64,000 nt of DNA, from positions 4,897,001 through 4,961,000 of the forward strand of contig BRKX01000014.1 of NCBI GenBank assembly GCA_026008535.1, read 5' to 3'. A model generated the notes under the pieces. That model was not told the DNA's origin and did not search any database. It saw nothing but the letters and a program-made list of their open reading frames with translations. Numbering within the stretch: position 1 is the first letter of the stretch; each line of letters begins with the position of its first letter. The position numbers and the translations under genes were made by a program. Below are positions 35,084-46,521 of the stretch, piece after piece. This stretch comes from Perilla frutescens (lineage: Eukaryota; Streptophyta; Magnoliopsida; Lamiales; Lamiaceae).

Positions 35084-35764
35084 AAAGAAAAATAGAGCTC
35101 AACAATTATACTAAATGAGTTTAAACAATAATAAGCAAAATATTTTTATTAAATAAAGTCAGAAAATATTATGCACTGGATCAAAATTACATCAAAAGGA
35201 ATTTGAACCTTAGACCTCTATGATCATGAATTAGACCTCAACCATTGAACCAATAAGTTATTTAAAAATTATACCATGCTCTTAATTAAAAAAAGGTCAT
35301 TAGGACAGAATACCCTTGAAGTAAAAAAGATTAAAAGAAAAATGATGTATGACAAGTCATTTTTAAACATATTTTGGAGCTTAATTGTTGATGTTTTCAT
35401 AATAAATATCGTGTTTAAGTCATGTTCTTGTGCATAATTGGAATAATTGCGTATTTTTTAGAGAAATTACTCTAGTGCTCATTTTGTAGTGTTTTAAGTG
35501 TTTTAATGATTATTTCGGTGCAAAATGAGAAAAGAGAAGTTGGAGACGAAGAAGAGTTGAGTTCGAAATGATTGAAATTTAATTTGGAGGAAAACGATCA
35601 AGACTCAAAATTAAAGGGGCATAATCCGATCCAATTAGGTGGGCTGAATTAGAGACCCAATTAACATCTCATCTTGCCAAATTAATTGAGGCCCAAACCA
35701 ATTAATTTAATCCCAAAGTCGACTCACGAAAGGGCCAACTCTCTTTGCTAATTGAACAAGATGA
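35084..35764. other. Gene-free stretch, possible SINE relic
   Basis: On the - strand at about 35270-35190 GGTTCAATGGTTGAGG and AAGGTTCAAATTCC suggest degenerate A- and B-boxes of a tRNA-derived SINE. The rest has no recognisable feature. Confidence 0.35.
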
Positions 35765-35773
35765 ATTGGATTA

Positions 35774-36042
35774 GGGGCAGACTTGGGTGAGACCGTCTCA
35801 TACATGAAACGGGTCAATACTCACATGCGGGGATCATTATTTATGGGTGAAGTATCATTAACTCACATGTGAGTATCATTATTTATACTCGCATGTGAGT
35901 ATCATTATTTGTAGGTGAAGTATCATTAACTCACATGTATCATTATTTATGGGTGAAGTATCATTATTTATGGATGAAGTATCATTAACTTACATGTATT
36001 AATCCGTCTCATGTATGAGACCGTCTCATACAAGTTTTTGTC
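35774..36042. mobile_element. Short Mutator-like MITE, exact 9-bp target duplication
   Basis: The left end is CAGACTTGGGTGAGACCGTC and the reversed right end AAACTTGTATGAGACGGTC, continuing TCATACATGA in both. ATTGGATTA lies at 35765-35773 and 36043-36051. The middle consists of a repeated GTATCATTATTTATGGGTGA unit. 269 bp, no coding sequence. Confidence 0.88.
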
Positions 36043-36051
36043 ATTGGATTA

Positions 36052-36676
36052 AAATCAATCCAATTCAAACTTCAATTCACGCCTCCACGTGGTCGCTAAA
36101 GATCATATATTTAGGGCTCGTTTACTAGACAGTATGGTATAAGGTTAAATATATTTGACATAGAATATGTTATATCGTATAAAATATCAATATCATGTTT
36201 GTTTTGGTGTATTAAAATATATGTATTAATAATATATAGTTTGCTTAGATGTATTAGATTCTATATAAAATTTCAATTCCTAAAATATCCTTTAATTAGT
36301 TACCATACATTGTGTAAATATTCTATAATAAGATTTTTAATTAATATCTGCAAGTTTATTTTAATCTGTAATTTTTAATAATTATGTATGGTATTATATA
36401 TCCCACCTGCAGGGTGTGATATGTTATACCATATAAATGGTTAACACATGTCGGGCCCTTGCATAGTCATGGGCTTTATTATTATTAGCAAACATGATAT
36501 TTGGGTGTCATAGGTATCTATTACAACCTTATATTATCTAGCAAACAAGCCCTTATTAGATTAATAATCCAACTTACCAATTGTGAGTTGTAGACGGGAA
36601 TTAATTGGAAACAAATCCAATTAAAGAGCCCTAAAAATTCACGTCAGAGACCAAATGTGGGCCCATTTTATTTAGG
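36052..36676. other. Gene-free stretch
   Basis: AT-rich. 36115-36560 contains GGGCTCGTTTACTAGACAG at the left and ATCTAGCAAACAAGCCC at the right, which are approximate reverse complements, so a MITE of about 440 bp (36115-36552) is likely. Target duplication is uncertain (TTA on both sides). Confidence 0.5.
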
Positions 36677-36776
36677 GCAGGTCTTGTATGCACTAGGTGT
36701 ACATCAGATAGTCAACGCGTTGATCAGGTCAATACGCGTTGATCAAAAAATCCATCAAAATTAGTATCATTTATAA

Positions 36777-38190
36777 AAGAAAATTGCAATTTTGGTCCAG
36801 TAAAATACACCCCTGTGCGAAAATGGTCCATCACGTTTCACTTTTGGTCCACTATCTTTTTTTCTTGGCAAAAGTGGTCCACCAGTTAACGGAATCCGTT
36901 AGTTTAACGGTGCAAATTTGGTCCAACACTTTTTTTGAATATAAATTAAAATAAAAAAAAAACTATTTTGGTAGGAGAAAAATGCACCCCTTTGGGGAAA
37001 CGTTTTATATACTAAAAAATACACCAAGTCCTACGTAATCATGCAAACAACATTAAAAAACATTACAAATATTTGGATATTCAAGTCATAAGAGAAAATT
37101 AGAGCTTTGTGATGTTAATTCATTTAGTTCCAAAAGACATCAGTTAATGACATTCAAGTCATAAGAGAACAACAGAGCTTACAAGCATATTTAATGCTCT
37201 GTAATTCAGTTCCAAAAAACAGCATATATAATGTTTTGTGCTATAAGTTCATTTAGTCCCAAAAGACAGTAGTCAATGACATTCAAGTCATAAATATACT
37301 ACTAGAACTCAATTTCTATTTTAGAATCTAGATAAATTTACTCATTCTCCTTGTTAATAGCAGCAACTTTTTTCCCATATTTTCTTTTCTTTGATGCAGC
37401 AGTTTGCAAACCAGACAAATGAACAAAATTCTTACCACCTTGAATGAAGATTTTCAATAAATCTCCATGATTTGGAGTTACCGGGGCACCAACTAGATTT
37501 CTTGCATGGAAGCTCATTGAAGCTTTTTTATTTGCCTAAAAAATACACATAGAAATAATGTCAAATGAAGCAAAAGTGACACTTTAAGTTGTGAAAATTG
37601 AACTAAATAATTATGTAGTATCAAATTTGTAAGCTTCGTTGTATACTATCAAAATTGAACTAAATAATTGTGAAAAGAATCCATGAATAAATTACAACAT
37701 ATAAATTCTATGGTCGTAGTGGAAATCTCTAGTTGTGTGATCACATTAGGTTGTGAAGTCAAATCTGGTTATGCTATAACATCAAGCTGAACATCACTCG
37801 TGGCTTGTTTATCATAACCAACCTCTTCATCCTCAAAAATCTAAGAAATATGCACAAAGTTAGCACAATTACAAAGTAATATGCACAAAGTTCTTAAAAT
37901 GATAGTACCTTTTTCAAGTTGCACTCATCCAATGTGAGAGAGTGACAATGATTTTCCCGCAATTTTTACGATTTGGGGATTTAGGGTAATTTAGTGTTAA
38001 GGTTGTTATGGGATGATGTATCTCCGTCCATCAATTAACGGATCATCAAGTTAGTGGGATTATAAGTGCTATTTTAAATCAATACTGGACCACTTTTGCC
38101 AAGAAAAAAAGATAGTGGGCCAAAAGTGAAATGTGATGGACCATTTTCGCACAGGGGTGTATCTTACTGGACCAAAAATGCAATTTTCTC
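36777..38190. mobile_element. Mutator-like TIR element nested in another element
   Basis: The left end AAGAAAATTGCAATTTTGG and the reversed right end GAGAAAATTGCATTTTTGG pair for over 100 bases, including CACCCCTGTGCGAAAATGG and CTTGGCAAAAGTGGTCCA. The 10-bp repeat TCATTTATAA lies at 36767-36776 and 38191-38200. The interior has an exon-like coding remnant on the - strand. Confidence 0.9.
37338..37970 (-). pseudogene. Exon-like coding remnant of unknown family inside TIR element
   Basis: On the - strand three exon-like blocks carry plausible splice signals. A block ending TTGAAAAAG|GTACTATC (about 37908) reads SLTLDECNLKK. After TTTCTTAG at about 37843 a block reads IFEDEEVGYDKQATSDV, with a stop soon after. 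After TTTTTTAG at 37536 the last block (37535-37338, 66 codons) reads ANKKASMSFHARNLVGAPVT and later GGKNFVHLSGLQTAASKKRK, and ends at TAA. I do not recognise the protein. It could be a captured host fragment or the end of an element gene. The internal stop and missing start argue against a working gene. Confidence 0.5.
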
Positions 38191-38575
38191 TCATTTATAA
38201 TACTGAAAAGTATCTATTTTCAAACCCGGAAAGTATCATTTGTATCATTAAAAAGTGTCGGCAAAAAAAAAAATTCAAGAAAAAAATTGTTAAAATCAAT
38301 ATCAATCTAAACACTAAAAAGTATCATTCAAAATTAAATAAAGTATCACTTGTGTCCCTAAAAAGTATCACCCATTTTGGCAAATTTTTTGGTCAACGTT
38401 TTGATCGGGTCAGCACGTTGACCATCTGATGTACATCTTATGTACATGAGTATTTGCGTTTTATTTATTTAGAGTTTCTCTTAACCATAAATTTCTTCAA
38501 TACTATACATATTTCCTTCACTCAACAGGCTTTTGATTGAGGCTACAACAAGATTGAAGATTTCGTGTTGTTTAT

Positions 38576-39926
38576 CACTACAAAAAATGTGGGATTTAGG
38601 GACATATTTTTCCGCCGTTAAACCCACTAGAAGAAAAACGTGTTTCAACGATGAATTTAGGTGAAATAAAATAGCAAATAATTTTTTGGTGCCGTTGTTG
38701 GGGACTGAAGTGATTTTACGGTTCATATTTGATTTACTTATTTAACTTTAATTTAGAATGTAATTATTTTTATAATTATTGTTATTTTTTAATTCTTTTT
38801 TTTTCCTTTTGTTTGTGTTTTACTTGCTCTGTTGCGTTGTAATTTTGCATTGTGTTTAGCATAAAGTGTATGATCACAATATCTAGAGGTACAAATGAAT
38901 TAATATCTATAGATCTAGAGATTGAACCTTCATCCAGTCACACGAATGTCGAGAGATGGAGACACTGAGAGCTATGTTGCAACAACGGCAAAAGCTTGAT
39001 CTACTAGTTGTACTGATTCAAGAGGTTATGGAGCCTCAACTTATTGGAAATTGCGGGGGAGTCGGGTTACCAACCATGGATACTAGGTGAAGCTGACTCT
39101 AATCTTGATGGTTCAACATAATCAGTTTAGGGTAGATCAATTCTAAATCCAAATGCAATCCAACACAATTCCTCAAAGTCTATGGCACCATTAACATTAA
39201 TGGAGTCAGAATTGATGTTAAGATTTAACGATAGATTTTTTCAACTCTAACTTCATGATGGAAAAATTTGTCGTTAATATAAAAAGTTCATTAATCCCCG
39301 ATTTTTAATGTTCAATTTATTTTTTATATTAATAACGAATATTTTCATCGCTAATTTAAACATTTATTTTTTGAATTTAATTCTGATTTTTAAAAAAATA
39401 TTTTATTTTATTTTTTAATTACTGCTTAATGAAGAATTTGAAATATTTTTTTAATTTTTAATTTATTTTATTTTTCTTTATCTGTTTATAATTTTTTTAT
39501 ATTTTTTAATTACTACTTAATGAAGAATATGCAATGAGTTATTTCATCTCTAAATTAGAGAAAATATTTTTTTATCACTTTAATTTTATTTTTATAAATA
39601 TTATTAATTATCGATATATAATATTTGAGAAAATTAATTAAAATAATATAATATTAAATAAATGATGTAATATATAATTATAGATTAAAAGAAACATACA
39701 ACATTAAAGATTATAAAAGAGATTTAAATAAATGAAGTACAACCGTTTTCATGTGTGTGTGTATTCTATCTGAATATTAACATAAATATATATTAGCACA
39801 CTTGGTTCAGCTGATCAATATAAAATTTTGTCGTTAATTCCATCTTTATTTTTTTCCGTCGTTAAACCATTTTAACGAGTTTTTGCTCATTTTTCCATTG
39901 CTAAAACGATGTTTTTTTTTGTAGTG
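38576..39926. mobile_element. CACTA-like element containing a gypsy leader and gag start
   Basis: The left end CACTACAAAAAATGTGGG and the right end TTTTTTTTTGTAGTG form the short CACTA terminal repeat. Subterminal text with CGTTAAA motifs lies at both ends. A 3-bp duplication is not evident (TAT versus ACC). The inside contains a gypsy-type primer-binding site and gag beginning (38687-39000). Confidence 0.6.
38687..39000 (+). pseudogene. Gypsy primer-binding site and gag N-terminus
   Basis: TGGTGCCGTTGTTGGGGA at 38687-38704 matches the form of the primer-binding site of many plant Ty3/gypsy elements. After a spacer, ATG at 38870 reads MITISRGTNELISIDLEIEP, similar in style to the start of gypsy Gag. 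Stops follow within 40 codons. No LTR can be seen next to it. Confidence 0.55.
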
Positions 39927-39929
39927 ACC

Positions 39930-40927
39930 CCTTATTTCGTTGCTAAAGACCTCTAGCGACGGATCATTTCTTTCTTTATTTTGCTTGTCGTAATACAGAC
40001 TAACTCGTTTGCTTACATCATTAGACAAGTTACTTGTGTCTGAGCTTTCGATATCCTCAACACATTCTCTTGTATCTATCCACCCAATATTTTTATCTAC
40101 ATTCTCATTGTAGATAGTGTCATCTATGAGTTCATCACAACTATCTTCATCACAGCTGAAATCACCATCTTCACTATCGGAATCAAATTAATCTTCCAAT
40201 ATCGTCTTTCCCTTCTCAACAGAAATTATGTCTTCTTCAACTAACTCATCTTCTTATTCTTGCACATTATCATGCCTATGAGCATGTTCTAAACCCTCAT
40301 TGGCAACAACTAAGACCTATTCAACTAATTCATTCCTCATCCTATGCAACTACGTCATTATCAACTAACACATCCTCTGCAACTATGACATTCTCAACTA
40401 ACTCATCCTCTCCAACTATCACATTATCATTCATAATATCATGTTCTACGTCCTCATTCACTAATTTCTTCTTCAGTAGCAACTAAATCATGTGCTTCTA
40501 CAACCTTCCTTATGAGTACTATCAATATCTATATATATCTGCAAATATCTCTTTTTCAACATCTTCGCGGTCTCATCTTGTTGCTCAACATTATCTGTTT
40601 GTTCATCATCTACATACCCAACCTCTCCTTCAACACCTTTTCCAATCAAATCAACTCTTTTTTCCTCTCTAAAAATAGTGTGAATTCCGTATTTTCTTCC
40701 GTCCCTCTTATCAATAATCAACAATCTTTCTCACAAACAACATCCTTCAATTCACCATTTTCAACATACCAGTAAAATTTTGTAGTGCCCATATAACTTA
40801 ATTGTTCAAAGAGACCTACTAAATACCTCCAACACCACCTACGTATGTCAACAAAATCAAAGGCAGTATTCTACCCTCTGAATACATAAGCTTTCCCGCA
40901 CCATTAAGTATCATTCCTCCCTGCATG
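39930..40927 (-). pseudogene. MuDR-type transposase N-terminal relic
   Basis: The - strand from about 40927 reads MQGGMILNGAGK, then FDFVDI, EQLSYMGTTKFYWYVENGEL and KDVVCEKD. This is the N-terminal module of plant Mutator-type transposases (a 'GG..v..g..Y.gG..d.fDfvDid' pattern). It continues through DKRDGRKYG and an acidic region (DSDSEDGDFSCDEDSCDELI). Frameshifts and stops occur. The catalytic MULE domain, zinc finger and C-terminus are absent. It ends next to the CACTA-like end at 39926. Confidence 0.65.
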
Positions 40928-41822
40928 AGTGGAGCGACCCGAAACTTTTTAGAAAATTTGCTACATTTTATTTTTAAAATTTTATTTCTTATAATGCATG
41001 CTATATTTTTTATGCTCCTGTAAGTCGCGCCTACACTATTATTTATATCATTAATTTATTAATATTATTGTTATTATTAATTGATAAATATTATTTTAAT
41101 TATTTAATTTATCATCCAAAAGCTTAAATTATATATTTCTCAATACTTAAGGATTTGAGCCCATTCTTTAGCCCAATAATTCATTTCTTTTATTTTGGCC
41201 CAATGATCCTAACCAAAGCCCAAACTAATGATTTCTTCATCTTCTTCATTGTGAATGAATACTAGCAGCAACCATCGCCATTTTTCTTACATTTAAGATC
41301 TTGAAACGTACGACCTTTCACTTGACAAGCCTCTCCACTAGTCTCCATTGTCACAAAATTTATTTCTATCATTTAAACCTCAACCCTTTCGGCTCTAATC
41401 TTGGTGCTATAAAAGGAGCTCGATTGTTTCACTCTAAACACACAAATCATTCTCTCAAATCATTTTCTAACCATTTCAGGAGATATTCATAATTCTTCTC
41501 TGTCTAAGGTATCTACATATGTATATTTATCTATTTTCAAGAGGTCCTTCATGTATTGGGAAAAGGTGAGGGAGTAGCAAGGTAGCGGGGCGGGGTAGAG
41601 TCTTGGTGAGCAGCTGCTGTGTCTACGGCGGCTGTTGGCGGCGGAGTTGGAGGTGCGAGACATCGGAGAGATAGAGAGGTTTATGCTTCTGGGTTGCTGT
41701 CGTGAGATTGAGGGGAGAAGGAGATTGATAGGTTTTAGTTTATGTAATGGGTAGTTGCTGCGTTGAAGAAAGGGAAGAGAGGGTGTTGGGCGTATTTTTG
41801 GTAGTTGCAGTATATATATATA

Positions 41823-42814
41823 GAGAGAGATGATAGGCTGGGCGCCAATCTTGCGCGACTATGTGGGCGACACGCCAGGTCATCAATTTTTTTTTCTTTT
41901 TGTTATTTCAGTGATTCACGCTTGCTCTCAATCGCCTCTCAATCCATCATCACTCACTCACACTAGGGGTTCTTTCTCCCATGCACTGAACAACGAAAAT
42001 TCTCAAAATCTCAATTTGATCAATCGATCGATCTTTTGTGTCAAAAACTTTTATTTCAGAATCTCAATTCATTTTCGCAAATCAGAAATTTTTGGAACTT
42101 TGACCTACAATTAAAGTGTGATACTTAAAAAAAATGGATTCACCGGCAATAACTACCAAGCCGCCTCCTGAGTCCTGAGTTTCAATGGTGGAATTTTATT
42201 GGCTAATCAATGATGAAATATGCCACTAAAGATTATACTAATTTTTATGAAATACAGTGTTCTGAGGCATAAATCCATGTTCATTTGCACTCTTATTGGT
42301 GTCTGTAGGCTTTTTTAAGAAGATAGTTATGCTTGAAGCAATTAAGAATTGATTAATATCTGTCCAGCAAGGTTCTTATTTTTACAATTTTTTTTAAAAT
42401 TATTAATATTGGACAAACATTTGCTTTGGACATACGAGTGCATAATATATTTCAGATTTTCTCATTTGCAGTTAATTATTTGATGAATATAGAAACATTA
42501 ATTGTTAGCACATTCGATAATCACATACAAAATCTACCATAGAAATGTAGAAATCAAAATAATATTAAATTGGAAAAGGACGATTGTGGGTGGAAGCCTA
42601 AAACAACACAGGGTATGGAGATGAAATAGATATAACCCACAGATTAAAAAGAGGAAAAAAAATGAGAGAGAGAAAGGTGGAAATGAAAAAAAAACGAAAA
42701 AGAAAGGAAATTAAATGAGAGAGAAGAGCCGAAAATGAAAAGAAAAACAAAGAAATTACTGACGTGACATCGTCGCCCACAAGAGTCGCTGAACACAGCC
42801 GCCTAGCATATCAT

Positions 42815-42819
<5 letters not shown>
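41823..42819. mobile_element. TIR element inserted in a TA/GA microsatellite
   Basis: GATGATAGGCTGGGCGCC and GACTATGTGGGCGACACG at the left pair with, reversed, AATGATATGCTAGGCGG and GACTCTTGTGGGCGACGATG at the right, about 55 bases of TIR with mismatches. TATATATATA lies on both sides and could be the target duplication, but it is part of a microsatellite. The interior has leader-like CT-rich text at 41920-42060 and no recognised protein. Confidence 0.7.
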
Positions 42820-42821
<2 letters not shown>

Positions 42822-42900
<79 letters not shown>

Positions 42901-42922
42901 ATGAGAGAGAGAGAGAGAGAAA
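42822..42922. repeat. (TA)n(GA)n compound microsatellite
   Basis: About 22 TA units are followed by about 16 GA units and a further short GA run. Confidence 0.95.
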
Positions 42923-43639
42923 GAAATCACTTTCTTGATTAAGTGAGTTGCCGAGAATGCAAGTATTTGGGAGAAAAGTGATAGTTGATTTTTGTCTTTT
43001 GATTTAATTGAATAATGGGCTAGTGTTGATAATATAAAGTTGGATTTGTGTTGGGCCGATAGAGTTGTTTTGGAGAAATAAATTATTCATGCATTTTATT
43101 TTCTTTTCATTTATTTATTTTATATAATATTATAATTTATTATTAATCGATTATTTATATTAATAGGCGGTGCGTGGACTTAACTAATACCCTGTTATTT
43201 TTTTAAAGTCAAAGTTCAAGTTCAAGTTCAAGTTAAGGTGGGGAATACTATGTGACGCACATTATTATTTATCTTTGTTATGCTTTTATGCAGGTTTACA
43301 ATTATTAACCTACGGGTTACAAATATTATTATTGGCTGACGAGTTGCATATGTCCCGATATATTATTAGCCGCGGGCTACCCATATTATAATTTGTTATA
43401 ATTGTATAACTTGGATAAATGTGTTTACCACTGAATCAATAGCACTCACCTCAAAGCTATTATTTATTTCAGGTTGACCATTTACTTGGGCGATGTGTGT
43501 GGTGACGTGTGATGATGGATTTTAAAGATATTTTATTATTTAGCTTCCGCTGTATTAAAGTTAAATATTTTATAATTTAATAAAAGTGATGTCCCTTCTT
43601 TATTATTGTTATTATTTTATTTTATGAAAATTGGGGCGT

Positions 43640-44102
43640 GAATTGTAATTTTGTGAACACATTTCATTCCCCAAGCCGTTCTACTTTATCCATGGTGAGC
43701 AACAGAGAACCACTAGAGTGGGCATTGTGGGATGGACTGAGTGACCAGGATGCCCTGGACGAAGATGATGACATAAGGGATGGAATTATGATGCTGTATT
43801 CATTAGAAGAAATGCCACACGGATGTGTGGACTATGGTGTGCCCATTCGGAGAAATGACGACGAGCTGATGCCTTCTATTGTCAAAGCGCCCACGCTGGA
43901 GTTGAAGGCATTGCCAAGGCATTTGAAGTATGCCTACTTTGGAAATAATGAGACACTCTCAGTAATCATAAGTGCGGGGTTGAATCAAGCTGATGAAGAC
44001 CGCCTTTTAAGATTGTTGAGACTATACAAAGAGGTACTCGGATGGACTTTGGCAGATATAAAGGGCATTAGCCCAGCGGTTTGCATGCACAATATGTACT
44101 AG
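43640..44102 (+). pseudogene. Gypsy pol fragment between protease and reverse transcriptase
   Basis: The frame reads APTLELKALPRHLKYAYFG, then TLSVIISAGL, EDRLLRLLRLYKEVLGWT and LADIKGISPAVCMH. This is the conserved linker that leads into reverse transcriptase in plant Ty3/gypsy polyproteins. It stops just after CMHNMY, where the RT domain should begin, and no RT follows. An isolated fragment. Confidence 0.9.
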
Positions 44103-44875
44103 AAACGACACTCGTCTAACATAAATAAAATGAGAAACCATCTTTAGCTTCATCAGTGAGAAAGAAACCATCAAAATCAGAAACCATCGAAACATAAAAT
44201 GAAAATGCGAAACTTACTATAATTTGGATGATAGCTAGAAAATGCTTCATTCGAATCATCCTATCGTTCTATTACTTGCGATCGAGTAAAGAATTTTGTT
44301 TGAAATCGGGAAAAAATAGGGATGGAATGATTTGGGTATTCTTTGAATCTCTTTTAAATTAGGGTTTTTTTTATCTCAATAGGGGATTTTCGATTATTTT
44401 TGGCTAAAATAAAGCACGTGAGTCACGTGTGAGCTTCTCTCCGTCAATTTCTAAAATCGCCGTTAAAAATGACGGACCAAAATGATACCATTAATTATAT
44501 GGGACCATATTTGAGCTTTTTCTTTAAAATACCAAAAATGATAATATTGGAACCAAAATCGATCCAGACATATTCTGTGAAACTAAAAATGAAATTTTCT
44601 CTCACCTTTACTACCATTGTCACCACTAACACACTCACTGACATTAGATCTCTTAAATAATCCACTAATTCTATTACATAAATATAGATAAATGCATACA
44701 AAGAATGTCTAAATTATATTATCATTTTAACACATGCATCCCACCCAAGTAACAAATGTGAAGATACTCCACTCACTACATTAATCAATATAATCACCAC
44801 TACTACCATTATCACTATTAATACACTGCATTAACGATGTCATGAAATATCTTAACTCACTAACTCCATTACCAT
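44103..44875. other. Gene-free stretch
   Basis: 44465-44610 has GACGGACCAAAATGATACC and AAAATGAAATTTTCTCTC text like the ends of Mutator-type elements such as 36777-38190, but no partner arm is visible. No gene is supported. Confidence 0.4.
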
Positions 44876-45243
44876 TTGAAATCGTCTATTGCATATTTTG
44901 CGTTACATTTGATATTGCACACTCAATTTTTTAAATTTTTTGCCAATTCTTTTCTTTAATTTCAATTTCTTATGTTTTAATTTAATTTTACACTTATTAT
45001 TTAGAATTCATCCTGCCCAATTAGGGTTTTATATATTTTTTTAGTATTTAAATTTTCAAATAATCAATTAATAACTAAAAATTTTAAATTAAATAATAAA
45101 AAATTACAATGCATTCTAATTGGGTTTGATGAATTATAAATAATAATTGTAAAATTAAACTAAATCATAAGAAATTGAAATCAAGGAAAAAAAATTGAAA
45201 AAAAAAACTAAAAAAATCGAGTGTGCAATAGAGAAGATTTCAA
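44876..45243. mobile_element. Long-TIR MITE, copy 2 of the 29332 family
   Basis: The left TTTGAAATCGTCTATTGC pairs with the reversed right TTGAAATCTTCTCTATTGC. Inner sequence ACACTTATTATTTAG...TTCATCC and CCAATTAGGGT is shared with 29332-29742. A weaker third copy may lie at 47595-47890. Confidence 0.7.
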
Positions 45244-45456
45244 CTGCTCTATTACCTCTATCCCACAATTATAATCTACTAATCTTTTTTTTATCCGTCC
45301 CAAATTCTAGTCCACTTTCCATATATATATATATATATATGTGTGTGTATTAAATTTTGGTTTTCCTTATATATGTATTAAATTTTAGTTTTCATTAATA
45401 TACCCCTATTAAATGTTCTTTGAAATTAACAATCGTTTTCTTTTGAATAAATAAAG

Positions 45457-46415
45457 GGTATTGCTATTTGCACTACTATTTTTTCAATATACACCACATT
45501 TACTACATACACCACTAGTATAATTATTTTTTCAATATTTTTCTTTTTGCACCCCATCTTTTATCATTTTTACCCCTTACTTTAATAATCAATTTAAAGA
45601 ATAAAGAATAAAGAAATTTGAAGATGGAAGCATGAGCGTGGATCATCGCTGCCACAAGAACACTTCCATTTTAAGTTCCCTTTGCTGCTTCCACCGCCAC
45701 TCTGTTACCACCACTCCACCGTCATATCAACTCCGTCAATAACCAGATAAAAAGAAAAAAGAAATTGATTTTACAAGCCACCAAGAATAGCTTAAAAAAA
45801 ATTGAATCCCAATCCAACCTTTGAAACATTAGTTTGAATCCCTATGCAGAAGTCAAAGAATTAGTTCCAATGTTCGAAAAATTATTTTTCGAACCTCAAT
45901 CACATCTCGGAAATTATTTTTTGAACTAGTTGTACATACAAGAACTAATTTTATCAAATTAAAACCAAAAGAGTCTGGTAGAAATCAAAAGAAATTAAAT
46001 CAGAAAATGTAGTAGGTTGATTTTAATGACATCGCGAGAAATCAAAGTAATTATTGCAGCGGGATGAATAAGAGTGATTATTGCAATTGCTGAGATGAGA
46101 GGGGCGGTTGGGGTTGCGATGCGGCGGAGGCAACAGATGTGTGGGTTTGGAAGAAAATAAAGAATGAGAGAGCGGCAGGACTGCTGCGGTTGTGACATTT
46201 TGTGGTGCGGGAAGAAGTGTGGTGTGGCCGTGTGGGAAGAATGCAAAGAATGAGAGTGTCGCGGGATGCATCGGTTGTGACGTTCTTGGTGTGGAAGATG
46301 ACGGCAACTTTTTTTAATTTGATAGGACATTTAAGTAAATTATTAATTTTTTATTTATGAATTTAATTTAATAGTGGTGTATATTAAAAAATTGGTGGTG
46401 TATTTAAAAATACCC
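45457..46415. mobile_element. TIR element with TTCGAA motifs, copy 2
   Basis: The left GGGTATTGCTATTTGCACT...TTTTTTCAATATACACCAC pairs with the reversed right GGGTATTTTTAAATACACC...TTTTTTAATATACACCAC. AATAAATA flanks it on both sides. TTCGAAAAATTATTTTTCGA occurs at 45872-45892. The interior at 45620-46300 is GC-richer and has open frames on the - strand without recognisable homology. It may be captured sequence. Confidence 0.72.
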
Positions 46416-46521
46416 TAAATAAATAAGGGCATATATAGTTGGAAAAATCTATAAAATTTAACTTTTCCAGGTGGATTAAATGCATTTTCTTGATATGTAC
46501 GTTTAAAAAGAGAGGGAGAGC

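Larger units (their letters stand above)
36678..38451. mobile_element. TIR element with AGTATCA repeats, interrupted by another element
   Basis: The left end has GTGTACATCAGATAGTCAAC then GCGTTGATCAGGTC; the right end has, reversed, GATGTACATCAGATGGTCAAC then GTGCTGACCCGATCAAAACG. Between 38200 and 38380 the unit AAAAAGTATCA recurs several times. It is interrupted at 36777-38190. The exact outer edges are uncertain by about 10 bases. Confidence 0.7.
40930..43645. mobile_element. Possible LTR with TATA box, interrupted by a TIR element
   Basis: The stretch begins GGAGCGACCCGAAACTTTT and ends AAAATTGGGGCGTGAA, resembling the two edges of many plant LTRs. CTATAAAAGGAGCTCG at 41408-41423 looks like a promoter followed by a leader. 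A gypsy pol fragment follows directly. The TIR element at 41823-42819 interrupts it. No target duplication could be found, so this is uncertain. Confidence 0.4.
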
